Shown: one piece after another, positions 46,674 to 55,156 of the stretch | Position numbering within the stretch: position 1 is the first letter of the stretch | How the letters are laid out: every line of letters begins with the position of its first letter | NCBI RefSeq assembly: GCF_002367995.1 | Contig: NZ_AP018207.1 | Location: forward strand, 1,178,001 to 1,242,000 | Length of the DNA stretch: 64,000 nt | DNA from: Calothrix brevissima NIES-22 | GTDB lineage: Bacteria > Cyanobacteriota > Cyanobacteriia > Cyanobacteriales > Nostocaceae | Reading direction: 5' to 3' | Notes under the pieces: generated by a model | What the model saw: the letters and a program-made list of their open reading frames with translations, nothing else | What the model was told of the DNA's origin: nothing | Database searches by the model: none | Position numbers and translations under genes: made by a program

Positions 46674-47873
46674 TCAGCACGCCGTCAACGTCCTATAAAC
46701 ATCATATCTTTTATCTAAAATTGGTGTCCTGCCAATATCTTGAACTTTTTCAATTGCATCTTCTAAAGACTTAAGGTTTTTAGAGGATACTAAGGAAAGA
46801 CTACTTCTTAATATATCAAATGCCACTTCTCTGGCAACTTGCTCAACTACCTCATTGGAGCAGAAATTATTTAAGTTAACAAAGTTAATTATATCTTCTC
46901 TGATGATCTTGCCGAACTTATTCTTAAATTCACGCTTTTGTCTCAAACTTTCAGAGAAAAGATTGGCTTTGACTGCAATTTTCTCAATAATGTCAGCATT
47001 ATAGAAAGGTACACCCAAGACATTCGATTCATGTCCAACAACAAATACAATGCGACTTCCATTTTTAGTTACTCTGGAAAGTTCTCGCAAAGTATCAGCC
47101 ATATCTATGCAATACTGGACTACAGTATAAAACCGATTACCTCTATTTGCTCTATTAGAACCAATTTCCGATCTGGCTATTTTCAATAAATCCCATCCTA
47201 ATATTTCAGCAGATTTGCGGTAGTTCTGATGATAGTTAAATACATTTATATAGGGTGGTGAAGTTACAACAAAATCTACTATATTGTTGACTAATGGTAG
47301 AGAACGTGCATCAGCTAAACCTACCTTGATTTGCTTCTCCGAGAATGGCAGCTTGTCAATCAAATTTGCCAAATCAGCAAATTTAGATTGGATAAATTCA
47401 TTAGTTATCTGATTGTTGGCAACATCAAGAAGAATGATTAAAGCATCAAATACTTTTTTTTCTGGATTATCTAAATCATTTCTGATCCTGTTTAACTTTT
47501 GTGGTAAATCAAGTAATTGACAACCATCTGCAAAAATTCTCAAGGGAAACTCTCTATCAATCAAAGTTCTAACTTTTTTAAGAGATTCCTTTCTTTGAGA
47601 TTCATTGATAAGTTCATAGGTTTGGCTCAGAATCCAAGCTGCTGGATTAATTTCAAAACCATATGCTTCAAGGGAAAAAAACCCAGCCTCAAGTAGAACA
47701 GTTCCACTACCAGCAAAAGGATCGAGAATAACTGAGTTAGGTAGGCAGTACGAGCTGAAGATAACTTCAACCAGTTGTGGCGAAAACTGACCACGCCAAG
47801 CAAATAAGTTAGATCTAGTTTTGTCAACAATGTCCAACTTGTCTTGGGGAATTGGCTGATCAAAATCCTGCAA
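46674..47873 (-). CDS. DNA methyltransferase, solitary
   Basis: 399-aa site-specific DNA-methyltransferase. Motif I ILDPFAGSGTVLLEA comes first, motif IV VTSPPYINVFNYHQNY about 140 residues later, so the order is I-then-IV; TSPPY is typical of amino-methyltransferases (N6-adenine or N4-cytosine). Residues 25-40 contain FAWRGQFSPQLVEVIFS, a conserved opening of these enzymes. A stop lies two codons upstream and no ATG is near, but the TTG at 47873 has AAGGAAGG about 8 nt before it, so a TTG start is well supported. No restriction gene is adjacent, so it may be an orphan methylase. Specificity unknown. Confidence 0.85.
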   Translation of the reverse strand: MQDFDQPIPQDKLDIVDKTRSNLFAWRGQFSPQLVEVIFSSYCLPNSVILDPFAGSGTVLLEAGFFSLEAYGFEINPAAWILSQTYELINESQRKESLKKVRTLIDREFPLRIFADGCQLLDLPQKLNRIRNDLDNPEKKVFDALIILLDVANNQITNEFIQSKFADLANLIDKLPFSEKQIKVGLADARSLPLVNNIVDFVVTSPPYINVFNYHQNYRKSAEILGWDLLKIARSEIGSNRANRGNRFYTVVQYCIDMADTLRELSRVTKNGSRIVFVVGHESNVLGVPFYNADIIEKIAVKANLFSESLRQKREFKNKFGKIIREDIINFVNLNNFCSNEVVEQVAREVAFDILRSSLSLVSSKNLKSLEDAIEKVQDIGRTPILDKRYDVYRTLTAC

Positions 47874-48118
47874 CTGTCACCCTTCCTTGCTTTTAACCTA
47901 TGCTGGTGAAACTCAGTTGTAGTTTAGCATCCCTGCGATGATCATGCGATCGCACCCGGAAAACCTGATTTTCTCGTTTAAGCGAGGGGTCACACCCTCT
48001 GTTTGCTAGCAGCGTCCTCAGAGCGGTGCGATGTTCTCATTCAACTATTTAACAGGCACTCCTCAACTACAATATATATAGACTTTGTTGAGATTTGTAT
48101 CGTTGGGGATTAGCTGTC

Positions 48119-49138
48119 ATGGCTCCCGCCGTTTTAATTGAAAATCTGCAAAAGCGCTATGGCACGGTTGAAGCCGTCAAAGATGTCACCTTGACTGTAG
48201 AATCAGGAGAAATCTTTGGATTGCTTGGCCCCAATGGCGCTGGCAAAACTACTACTCTGCGTGCTTTGTGTACGCTCACCACCCCAGATGCTGGCAAAAT
48301 CGAAGTATCTGGAATTTCGGTGTTAGCTAACCCCAAAGTAGCCAGACAAAAGCTTGGTTATGTGGCTCAAGAAGTCGCTTTAGATAAGGTGCTGACTGGT
48401 AGAGAATTGCTACAACTGCAAGCTGCACTTTATCACCTCCCCAAAGCGATCGCGAAACAGCGAATTGAGACAGTATTAGATTTACTCAATTTGCAAGAAT
48501 ACGCTAATAAAAAAACAGGAACTTATTCAGGCGGGTTACGCAAACGCCTAGATTTAGCGGCAGGATTGCTTCACGCCCCAGATGTGTTGGTGTTAGATGA
48601 ACCAACAGTAGGGCTGGATATCGAAAGCCGCTTCATCGTCTGGGAGTTTTTGCGGAAGTTACGCGCCTCCGGAACCACAGTATTAATTACTAGCCATTAT
48701 TTAGAAGAAATTGACGCCCTAGCCGATCGCGTGGCGATTATCGATCGCGGTGTGGTAATTGCATCTGGTACGCCATCACAATTAAAAGATCGCGTCGGAG
48801 GCGATCGCATCACTTTGCGCATCCGCGAATTCTCCCCCATCGAAGAAGCCGAAACAGCCAAACACCTGCTGCAAGCTTTGCCATTAGTGCAAGAAGTAAT
48901 TATTAACAGCGCTCAAGGTAATTCCCTAAACTTAGTGGTAACACCGCAAAATGACGCCCTAATTACCATTCAACAAGCCCTAAATACAGCAGGCTTACCC
49001 ATTTTCGGCATAGCTCAATCTCGCCCCAGCTTGGATGATGTCTACCTCGCCGCCACCGGACGCACCTTAATGGATGCAGAACTCGCAGCCGTAGCCAATC
49101 GCGATCCGAAAGCCGAGAAAAAGCAGAATATGAGATAA
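48119..49138 (+). CDS. ABC transporter ATP-binding protein (DrrA/CcmA-like)
   Basis: 339-aa ATPase of an ABC-2 exporter. Walker A LLGPNGAGKTTT, Q-loop GYVAQEV, signature YSGGLRKRLDLA, Walker B DVLVLDEPTVGLD, switch His ITSHYLEEID. The C-terminal ~100 residues (from about 230) are the regulatory extension of DrrA-type proteins. The frame opens earlier at a TTG; ATG 48119 is preferred. The permease gene follows on the same strand after 165 nt of repeats, and the two should form one exporter for a lipid, polysaccharide or hydrophobic compound. Confidence 0.93.
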   Translation: MAPAVLIENLQKRYGTVEAVKDVTLTVESGEIFGLLGPNGAGKTTTLRALCTLTTPDAGKIEVSGISVLANPKVARQKLGYVAQEVALDKVLTGRELLQLQAALYHLPKAIAKQRIETVLDLLNLQEYANKKTGTYSGGLRKRLDLAAGLLHAPDVLVLDEPTVGLDIESRFIVWEFLRKLRASGTTVLITSHYLEEIDALADRVAIIDRGVVIASGTPSQLKDRVGGDRITLRIREFSPIEEAETAKHLLQALPLVQEVIINSAQGNSLNLVVTPQNDALITIQQALNTAGLPIFGIAQSRPSLDDVYLAATGRTLMDAELAAVANRDPKAEKKQNMR

Positions 49139-49303
49139 AGACTGGAAGGAAGACAAGGAGGACAAGGAGGACAAGAAATTTTAGATTTTAGATTTTGGAT
49201 TTTAGATTGAATTCCAATCCAAAATCGTAAATCCAAAATCTAAAATTGTTTCCAATCCCCCATGCCCAATGCCCCACGCCCAATGCCCCATCCCCTAATA
49301 ATT

Positions 49304-50191
49304 ATGAGCGTTACTCCTAAATCTGAGATAAATTGGCAACCAGCCACATCACCGCAAGGTTACGCGGATGCTAAACCTAATTTCTTTGGCGAACTAGTCC
49401 AAGAAACTTTAGCTTTAACTCGTCGCTTGTTTATTCAATTGCAACGCCGTCCCTCAACTTTGGCTGCGGGAATTGTTCAGCCTGTAATGTGGCTAGTGCT
49501 GTTTGGCGCATTATTCCAAAATGCTCCTAAAGGACTTTTTGGCAGTACGACAAATTACGGTCAATTTTTAGCTGCTGGTGTAATTGTTTTTACAGCCTTT
49601 GCTGGAGCCTTAAACGCGGGATTGCCTGTAATGTTTGACCGCGAGTTTGGCTTTTTAAATCGCTTACTGGTAGCGCCTTTAGCATCGCGGTTCTCGATTG
49701 TCTTTGCTTCCGCAATTTTTATTATCAGCCAAAGTTTACTGCAAGCGGCGGTAATTGTAGGTGCAGCCGCATTTTTAGGCGCAGGCTTACCCGATGTAGC
49801 TGGGTTAGGTGCGATCGCCTTAATTGTCTTTCTCCTGGCTTTGGGTGTCACCGCCATATCTCTCGGCTTGGCTTTTGCCCTCCCAGGACACATTGAACTC
49901 ATCGCCGTAATTTTTGTCACCAACCTACCGCTATTATTTGCCAGTACCGCTTTAGCACCATTATCCTTCATGCCCCAGTGGTTGCAGGTAGTTGCCACTC
50001 TTAACCCTCTGAGTTACGCTATTGAACCAATCCGCTATCTGTATCTTCATAGCAATTGGGGATTAGGTAGCGTAGTCATGCAAGCTCCTTGGGGTGCTGT
50101 TACCTTTGGTGGCGCTTTACTAATATTGCTGGGCTTCGCTGTCGTCGCTTTATTAAGTATTCAACCCCAACTAAGACGAACTCTTGCTTAA
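49304..50191 (+). CDS. ABC-2 type transporter permease
   Basis: 295-aa membrane subunit with about six helices: VQPVMWLVLFGALFQ, ILVIF-type segments around IVFASAIFIISQSLLQAAVIV, LIVFLLALGVTAISLGLAF, and the family signature ELIAVIFVTNLPLLFASTALAPLSFMP with LNPLSYAIEPIR. These are the DrrB/ABC-2 features. ATG 49304 is preferred; the frame reads back into CCCCATGCCC repeats (PNAPRPMPHP), which are not protein. Partner of the ATPase at 48119. Confidence 0.92.
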   Translation: MSVTPKSEINWQPATSPQGYADAKPNFFGELVQETLALTRRLFIQLQRRPSTLAAGIVQPVMWLVLFGALFQNAPKGLFGSTTNYGQFLAAGVIVFTAFAGALNAGLPVMFDREFGFLNRLLVAPLASRFSIVFASAIFIISQSLLQAAVIVGAAAFLGAGLPDVAGLGAIALIVFLLALGVTAISLGLAFALPGHIELIAVIFVTNLPLLFASTALAPLSFMPQWLQVVATLNPLSYAIEPIRYLYLHSNWGLGSVVMQAPWGAVTFGGALLILLGFAVVALLSIQPQLRRTLA

Positions 50192-50236
50192 TATATAAGC
50201 ATGATTCACTTGCAATAACTTTAGGGTAAAAACCTC

Positions 50237-50632
50237 ATGCAAAAAATGTTTCTCACCCTGACAAAAATCGCCCTTGCGACAGTCGCAGGCGTTAGCTTTT
50301 CCGCTTTTGCGATCGCTCAACCTACCTTCGCTCAACTTGGTACAACTGATTCCACTACCAGCGATCCGAGTCAGAATAATAGCGATCCATTCTCGCGTAA
50401 CGGTGGTACAGAGTTCAACATGTTTAACCTGATACATCAGGCAAATTTTGGCACGTTGAATTGGAATGCCGAACAGCAAAACCAACAATTAGACGAAGCC
50501 GCTCTCCTCTTTAGAAAAAGACAACAACAAGCAATTCAAAATGGCGGTAACGTAGGCACTGCATCCCAAAATTCACCGATTATCAGACTGCCAGAAAATA
50601 CAGTACAGCCCTTAGTACCTGCAAAAAACTAA
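50237..50632 (+). CDS. Small secreted hypothetical protein
   Basis: 131 aa. N-terminal signal peptide MQKMFLTLTKIALATVAGVSFSAFAIAQPTFAQ, cleavage likely after FAQ. The mature part (~98 aa) is Asn/Gln/Ser-rich and hydrophilic (DPSQNNSDPF, WNAEQQNQQLDEAALLFRKRQQQAI). No known domain; similar small periplasmic proteins are frequent in cyanobacteria. It starts 45 nt after the ABC-2 permease, so it may be co-transcribed, but a functional link is not shown. Confidence 0.72.
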   Translation: MQKMFLTLTKIALATVAGVSFSAFAIAQPTFAQLGTTDSTTSDPSQNNSDPFSRNGGTEFNMFNLIHQANFGTLNWNAEQQNQQLDEAALLFRKRQQQAIQNGGNVGTASQNSPIIRLPENTVQPLVPAKN

Positions 50633-50665
50633 AGGAATCCCAAAACATCAATCACTCACTAATTA

Positions 50666-50723
50666 GGGGCACAGAATAGAGAAAATTTTTGTGTTTGACA
50701 AAAATTTTTCTCTACCGTGCCCC
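50666..50723. terminator. Long hairpin between convergent genes
   Basis: GGGGCAC/GTGCCCC plus AGAGAAAATTTTTGT/ACAAAAATTTTTCTCT (one unpaired A) around a 4-nt loop. Located between the stops of the secreted protein gene and prxQ; it can end transcripts from both sides. Confidence 0.6.
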
Positions 50724-50754
50724 GAAAATTTGGGTATTTTCTAATGGAAAATTG

Positions 50755-51192
50755 TTATAGCCCTAAAGTAGCTAAAACATCACTGGCGTGAGTGGCTGTA
50801 TTCACGCTGGCGTCAACATGAATAATTTTGCCATCGGGGCCAATGACATAGGTTACACGTTTAGCGTAACCACCACCATCAACATCAAAAGCCGTAATTA
50901 GACTTTTATCTGTGTCAGCCAGTAAAGGAAAATTCAGATTATATTTGCTAGTGAATGCTTGATGAGAAGCTTCATCATCTGCACTCACTCCCAGCACTAC
51001 AACATCCTTACCTTGATACTCCGCTTGGGCATCCCGGAAGCTACAAGCTTGTTTGGTACAGCCAGGGGTATCATCTTTAGGGTAAAAATATAGAACTACT
51101 GTCTTACCAGTAAAATCAGATAAAGAGACAGTGTTGCCGTTAGTATCTTTGGCGGTAAAAGCAGGTGCATCGGTACCGACTGCTAGAGGCAT
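50755..51192 (-). CDS. Peroxiredoxin of the BCP/PrxQ type
   Basis: 145-aa thiol peroxidase that reduces hydrogen and alkyl peroxides with electrons from thioredoxin. Seen: peroxidatic Cys in YPKDDTPGCTKQAC and the resolving Cys five residues later in the same motif, which defines the PrxQ/BCP arrangement; Arg in YAKRVTYVIGPDG. Length is standard and no transit or signal peptide is seen. Cyanobacteria have several paralogues, so no number is assigned. Confidence 0.93.
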   Translation of the reverse strand: MPLAVGTDAPAFTAKDTNGNTVSLSDFTGKTVVLYFYPKDDTPGCTKQACSFRDAQAEYQGKDVVVLGVSADDEASHQAFTSKYNLNFPLLADTDKSLITAFDVDGGGYAKRVTYVIGPDGKIIHVDASVNTATHASDVLATLGL

Positions 51193-51407
51193 AATGAACC
51201 TTCCCTGTTTGAGATTGTTGGGGCATTTGAAATTTTACAATAATTTACAATAATTAAGTTAATTACTAGTCAAAAGTCCATAGTCAAAAGTCCATAGTCA
51301 AAAGTCTATAGTTCACAGCCGACAATTTCTTGACTGTTGACTGTTGACCGTTGACCGTTGACCGTTGACTGTTGACCTTTGCCCATCACACAATCCCAAA
51401 ATTCAAA

Positions 51408-51812
51408 ATGCCTGCTGCTAATTATCCAACCCCAAAAACCTTTGCTTATCCTCAAACTACTGTAGAACGTGCCGAGCGATCGCTGATTTGTTCTCCCTTC
51501 AATCCAGCTTTATTGGCGGCAATGCAACAAAAAAGCGTATCATTAAGTGCGATCGCTCAAAATAATGGCATCAAAAATAACTACAGCAAACGTTTTTTAT
51601 CAGAATTAGCCTGCGATAACGCCTTAGATTGGCTAATTCAAGTAGGTGTATTGCGCCGCGAAGTTGATGGACAAGGAATCACAGACAGTTATCGCCTCAC
51701 ACCACTAGGTCAAAAATTAGCCGAAAAATACCAAAATCAAACTTGGCCTAATCCTTCATTTAGCGATCGCTTACAAAATGCGATCGCCCGTTGGTTAAGA
51801 TTACCTTTCTAG
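51408..51812 (+). CDS. Conserved hypothetical, winged-helix-like
   Basis: 134-aa protein. The order of helices and the strand-turn REVDGQGITDSYRLTPLGQKLAEKY resemble a winged helix-turn-helix (RLTPLGQKLA is a typical wing end), but the N-terminus is polar and the family is not recognised. HIP1 sites are frequent in the gene. The frame continues upstream from 51408 through STRR heptamers to a TTG, which is not a real start. Could be a cyanobacteria-specific regulator; inference only. Confidence 0.6.
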   Translation: MPAANYPTPKTFAYPQTTVERAERSLICSPFNPALLAAMQQKSVSLSAIAQNNGIKNNYSKRFLSELACDNALDWLIQVGVLRREVDGQGITDSYRLTPLGQKLAEKYQNQTWPNPSFSDRLQNAIARWLRLPF

Positions 51813-52223
51813 ATTAAAAATCCTCATGGCAGAAGAATATTGTTGACGGTTGACGGTTGACAGTTGACAGTTGACTGTTGACTCTTACCCAATGCCCCAT
51901 GCCCCATGCCCCATCCCCCAATCAAAAAGTTAGCATCAGCAACTAAAAGGGAACAATATATACGCAAGCATCGACCCCATTTATAAAGCCTTTATCATTA
52001 GCCTCTAATTGAGTGCGTACAGTGAAGGTACGGATTAACCAATAGATATGGGGTAACAGAGGATATCATCAGCACTAAGGTATACTCTGGTGTTAGTGAC
52101 TCAACACCTCTATCTTCCTTGCTGATATCAACTCCCTGGCTTGTTAAATGTTGACAAGTGAATTGTCAAATTACCGTTCAACCTACAAATTCTGCCCCTT
52201 ATATTGCAAAACCGAAAGTCATT
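51813..52223. other. Intergenic region upstream of cobQ
   Basis: About 410 bp. STRR heptamers at 51842-51883, CCCCATG heptamers at 51893-51918, and GGTGTTAGTGACTCAACACC (a 6-bp hairpin, about 52089-52108). No cobalamin riboswitch features are recognisable. Confidence 0.5.
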
Positions 52224-53699
52224 ATGAAATCAATTATGGTTGTGGGGACAACATCCCATGCAGGGAAATCATTGATAACAACAGCGATTTGTCGCATTTT
52301 ATCGCGGCGTGGCTGGCGAGTTGCCCCCTTTAAAGGTCAAAATATGGCTTTAAATGCTTATGTTACTGCTAGCGGTGGCGAAATTGGCTACGCCCAAGCA
52401 GTCCAAGCATGGGCGGCGGGAGTTGTCCCTTGGGTGGAAATGAATCCAATTTTACTCAAGCCCCAAGGTGATATGACCTCCCAAGTCATTCTCAAAGGTA
52501 GACCTGTAGGTAAGGTTAGTGCCGCAGATTACTACGAGCAATATTTTGAACTGGGTTGGCGCACAATTGAAGAATCCCTACAACATTTAGGCACAGAATT
52601 TGACATATTAGTTTGTGAAGGTGCTGGTAGTCCTGCGGAAATTAACCTCAAGCACCGCGATTTAACAAACATGCGGGTAGCAAAATATTTAAATGCACCC
52701 ACTATACTCGTAGTTGATATTGACCGTGGCGGCGCTTTTGCCCATGTAATTGGGACTTTAGAGTTATTAGACCAGGAAGAACGAGATTTAATTAAAGGTA
52801 TAGTAATTAACAAATTCCGAGGACAGCGATCGCTCTTAGAATCAGGTATACAATGGTTAGAAGAACGGACGGGTATCCCTGTAATTGGTGTGATTCCTTA
52901 CTTGGAACACATGTTACCCGCAGAAGATTCTCTCAATCTATTAGAAAGAAAACCTCATAAAAGCCAAGCTGACTTAGATATCGCAGTTCTACGCTTACCC
53001 AGAATTTCTAACTTTACCGACTTTGACCCCTTAGAATCAGAACCCACCGTATCAGTAAGATATCTCAACCCCAAGCAAGAATTAGGTCATCCAGACGCCG
53101 TAATTATCCCCGGTACAAAGACCACAATTGCTGACTTGATACTGCTGCAAAAAAGCGGTATGGCAGAAGCAATCCAACATTATGCTGCTTCTGGTGGTAC
53201 AGTATTAGGCATCTGCGGCGGCTACCAAATGCTAGGTCAGATGATCGCCGATCCTGAAGGTATAGAAGGACAAGCCGGTAGATACCAAGGATTAAATTTA
53301 TTACCCATCAGAACTGTAATCACAGGGCAAAAAATCGCCCGTCAGCGCCAAGTTAGCTCGAATTTCCCGCAAATGGGCTTACCAGTTTACGGGTTTGAAA
53401 TTCATCAAGGGCGATCGCGCATCGAACAGCAAGCAGATAACCAAGCCTATCAACCCCTGTTTGATGATGTTAACTTAGGGTTAGTGGATAGTTGTCAATC
53501 AGTGTGGGGTACTTATCTCCACGGACTATTTGACAACGGGCCTTGGCGACGCGCTTGGTTAAACCGTCTGCGTCAACAACGGGGTCTAAAATCTTTGCCT
53601 ACTGGTGTTGCAAACTACCGCGAACAGCGAGAGCAAACTTTAGATTCCCTAGCCAGCGAAATTGAAAATCATTTAGACTTAACACTCTTTTTATCCTAG
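52224..53699 (+). CDS. cobQ: Cobyric acid synthase
   Basis: 491-aa glutamine-dependent amidotransferase (CobQ/CbiP) that amidates four side chains of adenosylcobyrinic acid a,c-diamide in (pseudo)cobalamin synthesis. N-terminal ATPase domain: SIMVVGTTSHAGKSLITTAICR and VCEGAGSPAEINLKHRDLTNM; C-terminal class-I-like glutaminase domain: LGICGGYQMLGQ with Cys and GTYLHGLFDN with His. The frame can start at a GTG 22 codons earlier; ATG 52224 matches the family start. A ferredoxin gene follows after 15 nt and is likely co-transcribed. Confidence 0.95.
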   Translation: MKSIMVVGTTSHAGKSLITTAICRILSRRGWRVAPFKGQNMALNAYVTASGGEIGYAQAVQAWAAGVVPWVEMNPILLKPQGDMTSQVILKGRPVGKVSAADYYEQYFELGWRTIEESLQHLGTEFDILVCEGAGSPAEINLKHRDLTNMRVAKYLNAPTILVVDIDRGGAFAHVIGTLELLDQEERDLIKGIVINKFRGQRSLLESGIQWLEERTGIPVIGVIPYLEHMLPAEDSLNLLERKPHKSQADLDIAVLRLPRISNFTDFDPLESEPTVSVRYLNPKQELGHPDAVIIPGTKTTIADLILLQKSGMAEAIQHYAASGGTVLGICGGYQMLGQMIADPEGIEGQAGRYQGLNLLPIRTVITGQKIARQRQVSSNFPQMGLPVYGFEIHQGRSRIEQQADNQAYQPLFDDVNLGLVDSCQSVWGTYLHGLFDNGPWRRAWLNRLRQQRGLKSLPTGVANYREQREQTLDSLASEIENHLDLTLFLS

Positions 53700-53714
53700 A
53701 GAGGTTGCTATTTC

Positions 53715-53954
53715 ATGAGTGTTCGCGTCCAATTTTTACCAGATGATGTCACAGTTAATGCGGAAGTCGGGGAACCCCTCTTAGAAGTAGCAGATCGGGC
53801 GGGGATATTTATCCCCACTGGTTGTCTTATGGGGACTTGTCACGCTTGCACTGTGGAATTAGAAGATGGCGAAACGATCCGCGCTTGTATTACAGCCATA
53901 CCACCCGGACGCGAACAATTAACCATTAATTTATTTAGCGACCCGACTTGGTAA
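53715..53954 (+). CDS. Plant-type [2Fe-2S] ferredoxin
   Basis: 79-aa electron carrier. Cluster ligands appear as C-x4-C-x2-C in PTGCLMGTCHACTVE and a fourth Cys in TIRACITAIPPG. GAGAGG before the ATG. It is shorter than PetF (~98 aa) and lacks the long N-terminus, so it is one of the minor ferredoxins. Position 15 nt behind cobQ suggests joint expression, perhaps supplying electrons to a cobalamin step, but this is inference. Confidence 0.92.
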   Translation: MSVRVQFLPDDVTVNAEVGEPLLEVADRAGIFIPTGCLMGTCHACTVELEDGETIRACITAIPPGREQLTINLFSDPTW

Positions 53955-54142
53955 TGGTTAGTCACATCCTCCATGATTGCTATCAGTAAAAAGTCAAAAA
54001 TATCTGGTATGTGAAGGCTGACAGTGTTTTAAAACAAGCACTTTAGTAGTTAATGCTACTCAACTTTTGCCCTCAATCACAGGTTATTTTGGTGTAAATA
54101 TTATTTTGACAAATTATACCAATTTGAAGAATGATCGCTACA

Positions 54143-54216
54143 AATGTAGGTTGGGTTGAGGAACGTAGACGCGGAGAGGCTTCCCGTAGGGTAACCCAAC
54201 ACCCCAAAGCCTTTGT
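54143..54216. repeat. Dispersed palindromic repeat family G, copy 1
   Basis: GGTTGGGTTGAGGAACGTAGACGC, then GGCTTCCCGTAGGGTAAC and CAACACCCCAAAGCCTTTG. Ends are imperfect inverted repeats. The second copy is at 58636-58710. The core GACGCGGAGAGGCTTCCCGTAGGG also occurs alone near 13170-13200. Confidence 0.75.
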
Positions 54217-54275
54217 AATAGCCAAATAGAGAAAGACTTTCTAGCATTTGATAACTCAATGAAATCTTAAAAAAA

Positions 54276-54488
54276 ATGCCAAAAAAGATTCGAGAACTCA
54301 AACAAATGCTTCTCCAGGCTGGTTTCACAGAACTACCTGGAAAAGGAAGTCATACTAACTGGATACATCCCCTATATCATGGAAAAGTCACAATTTCAGG
54401 CAAAGATGGATCAGATGCTAAACGCTACCAAGAAAAGGAAGTGAAACAAGCTATTGAGTCAGTAGAGGGTAACAGCCAAAATGAGTAA
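54276..54488 (+). CDS. hicA: HicA-family toxin (second locus)
   Basis: 70-aa HicA-type RNase: IRELKQMLLQAGFTELPGKGSHTNWIHP with Gly-Lys-Gly-Ser-His carrying the catalytic His, then KVTISGKDGSDAKRYQEKEVKQAI. The opposing hicB overlaps by 8 nt downstream, the usual toxin-first order. It differs strongly from the hicA at 3446, so the two loci are not recent duplicates. Confidence 0.88.
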   Translation: MPKKIRELKQMLLQAGFTELPGKGSHTNWIHPLYHGKVTISGKDGSDAKRYQEKEVKQAIESVEGNSQNE

Positions 54489-54699
54489 ACTTAAATACCA
54501 GATGGTGATTCAGTGGTCTGAAGAAGATGATTGCTTTTTGGTAGGATTTCCTGATTTTCCAGGACAACGCTGGCGGACTCATGGAGATACTTACGAGTCA
54601 GCAGTAACAAATGGAATTGAAGCATTAGAGTCTCTAATTATTGCTTATGAAGCGGCTGGCGATCCGCTTCCAGAACCAGCATTTTATAACGCTGCATAA
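54481..54699 (+). CDS. hicB: HicB-family antitoxin (second locus)
   Basis: 72-aa antitoxin with the HicB core QMVIQWSEEDDCFLVGFPDFPG...THGDTYESAVTNGIEALESLI. No C-terminal DNA-binding domain at this length. It overlaps hicA by 8 nt. The convergent SRPBCC gene ends only 2 nt from its stop. Confidence 0.88.
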   Translation: MSKLKYQMVIQWSEEDDCFLVGFPDFPGQRWRTHGDTYESAVTNGIEALESLIIAYEAAGDPLPEPAFYNAA

Positions 54700-54701
54700 A
54701 A

Positions 54702-55136
54702 TTATCTTTTTAGGGCATATTCTCGAAATCTTTCCAAATCAGCTTGAATTGTCGATTCTACCGCCCGCCCCAAAAATAAATTATCCATGATTTTGCCAAT
54801 AATCCCCGGAATGGCATAGGAAACACTGAGCTTAACAATACTACTATTGTGGCGATCGTAAAAGCGAATCGCCCCTTGATTTGGTAAGCCATCAATCGAT
54901 TCCCACTGAATAATTTGATTGGGAATTACTTTGAGAATCCGGGATTTCCAGCTAAAATCTAAACCGCCAGTACTCAGTTTCCAAATAGATATATCTGGAT
55001 CTTCTGGCGATATCTTCACCGAATCAATCCACTTCATCCATTTTGGCATTTGTTCCAAGTCAGACCAGAGACTCCAGACAAAATCTATCGGAGCCTCTAC
55101 TTCTACCTGTACGCTATGCTCTAACCAGTCTGACAT
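54702..55136 (-). CDS. SRPBCC-family (START-like) protein
   Basis: 144-aa single START-like domain of the cyclase/dehydrase/coenzyme-Q-binding group: VQVEVEAPIDFVWSLWSDLEQMPKWMKWIDSV, LDFSWKSRILKVIPNQIIQWESIDGLPNQG, RFYDRHNSSIVKLSVSY. It likely binds a hydrophobic ligand. It lies 20 nt behind zds on the same strand, so they probably form an operon, hinting at a role with carotenoid or quinone intermediates (inference). Confidence 0.85.
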   Translation of the reverse strand: MSDWLEHSVQVEVEAPIDFVWSLWSDLEQMPKWMKWIDSVKISPEDPDISIWKLSTGGLDFSWKSRILKVIPNQIIQWESIDGLPNQGAIRFYDRHNSSIVKLSVSYAIPGIIGKIMDNLFLGRAVESTIQADLERFREYALKR

Positions 55137-55156
55137 TTTTCTTCCTCTGCAGTTGG

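Noticed and set aside
46674-47873. A complete restriction-modification system
   Set aside because: Neighbours are a VOC protein and an ABC ATPase; no nuclease motif is found in nearby frames.
52080-52223. Possible cobalamin riboswitch before cobQ
   Set aside because: Only a 6-bp hairpin is visible; no B12-box-like sequence or the usual multi-stem layout could be found.
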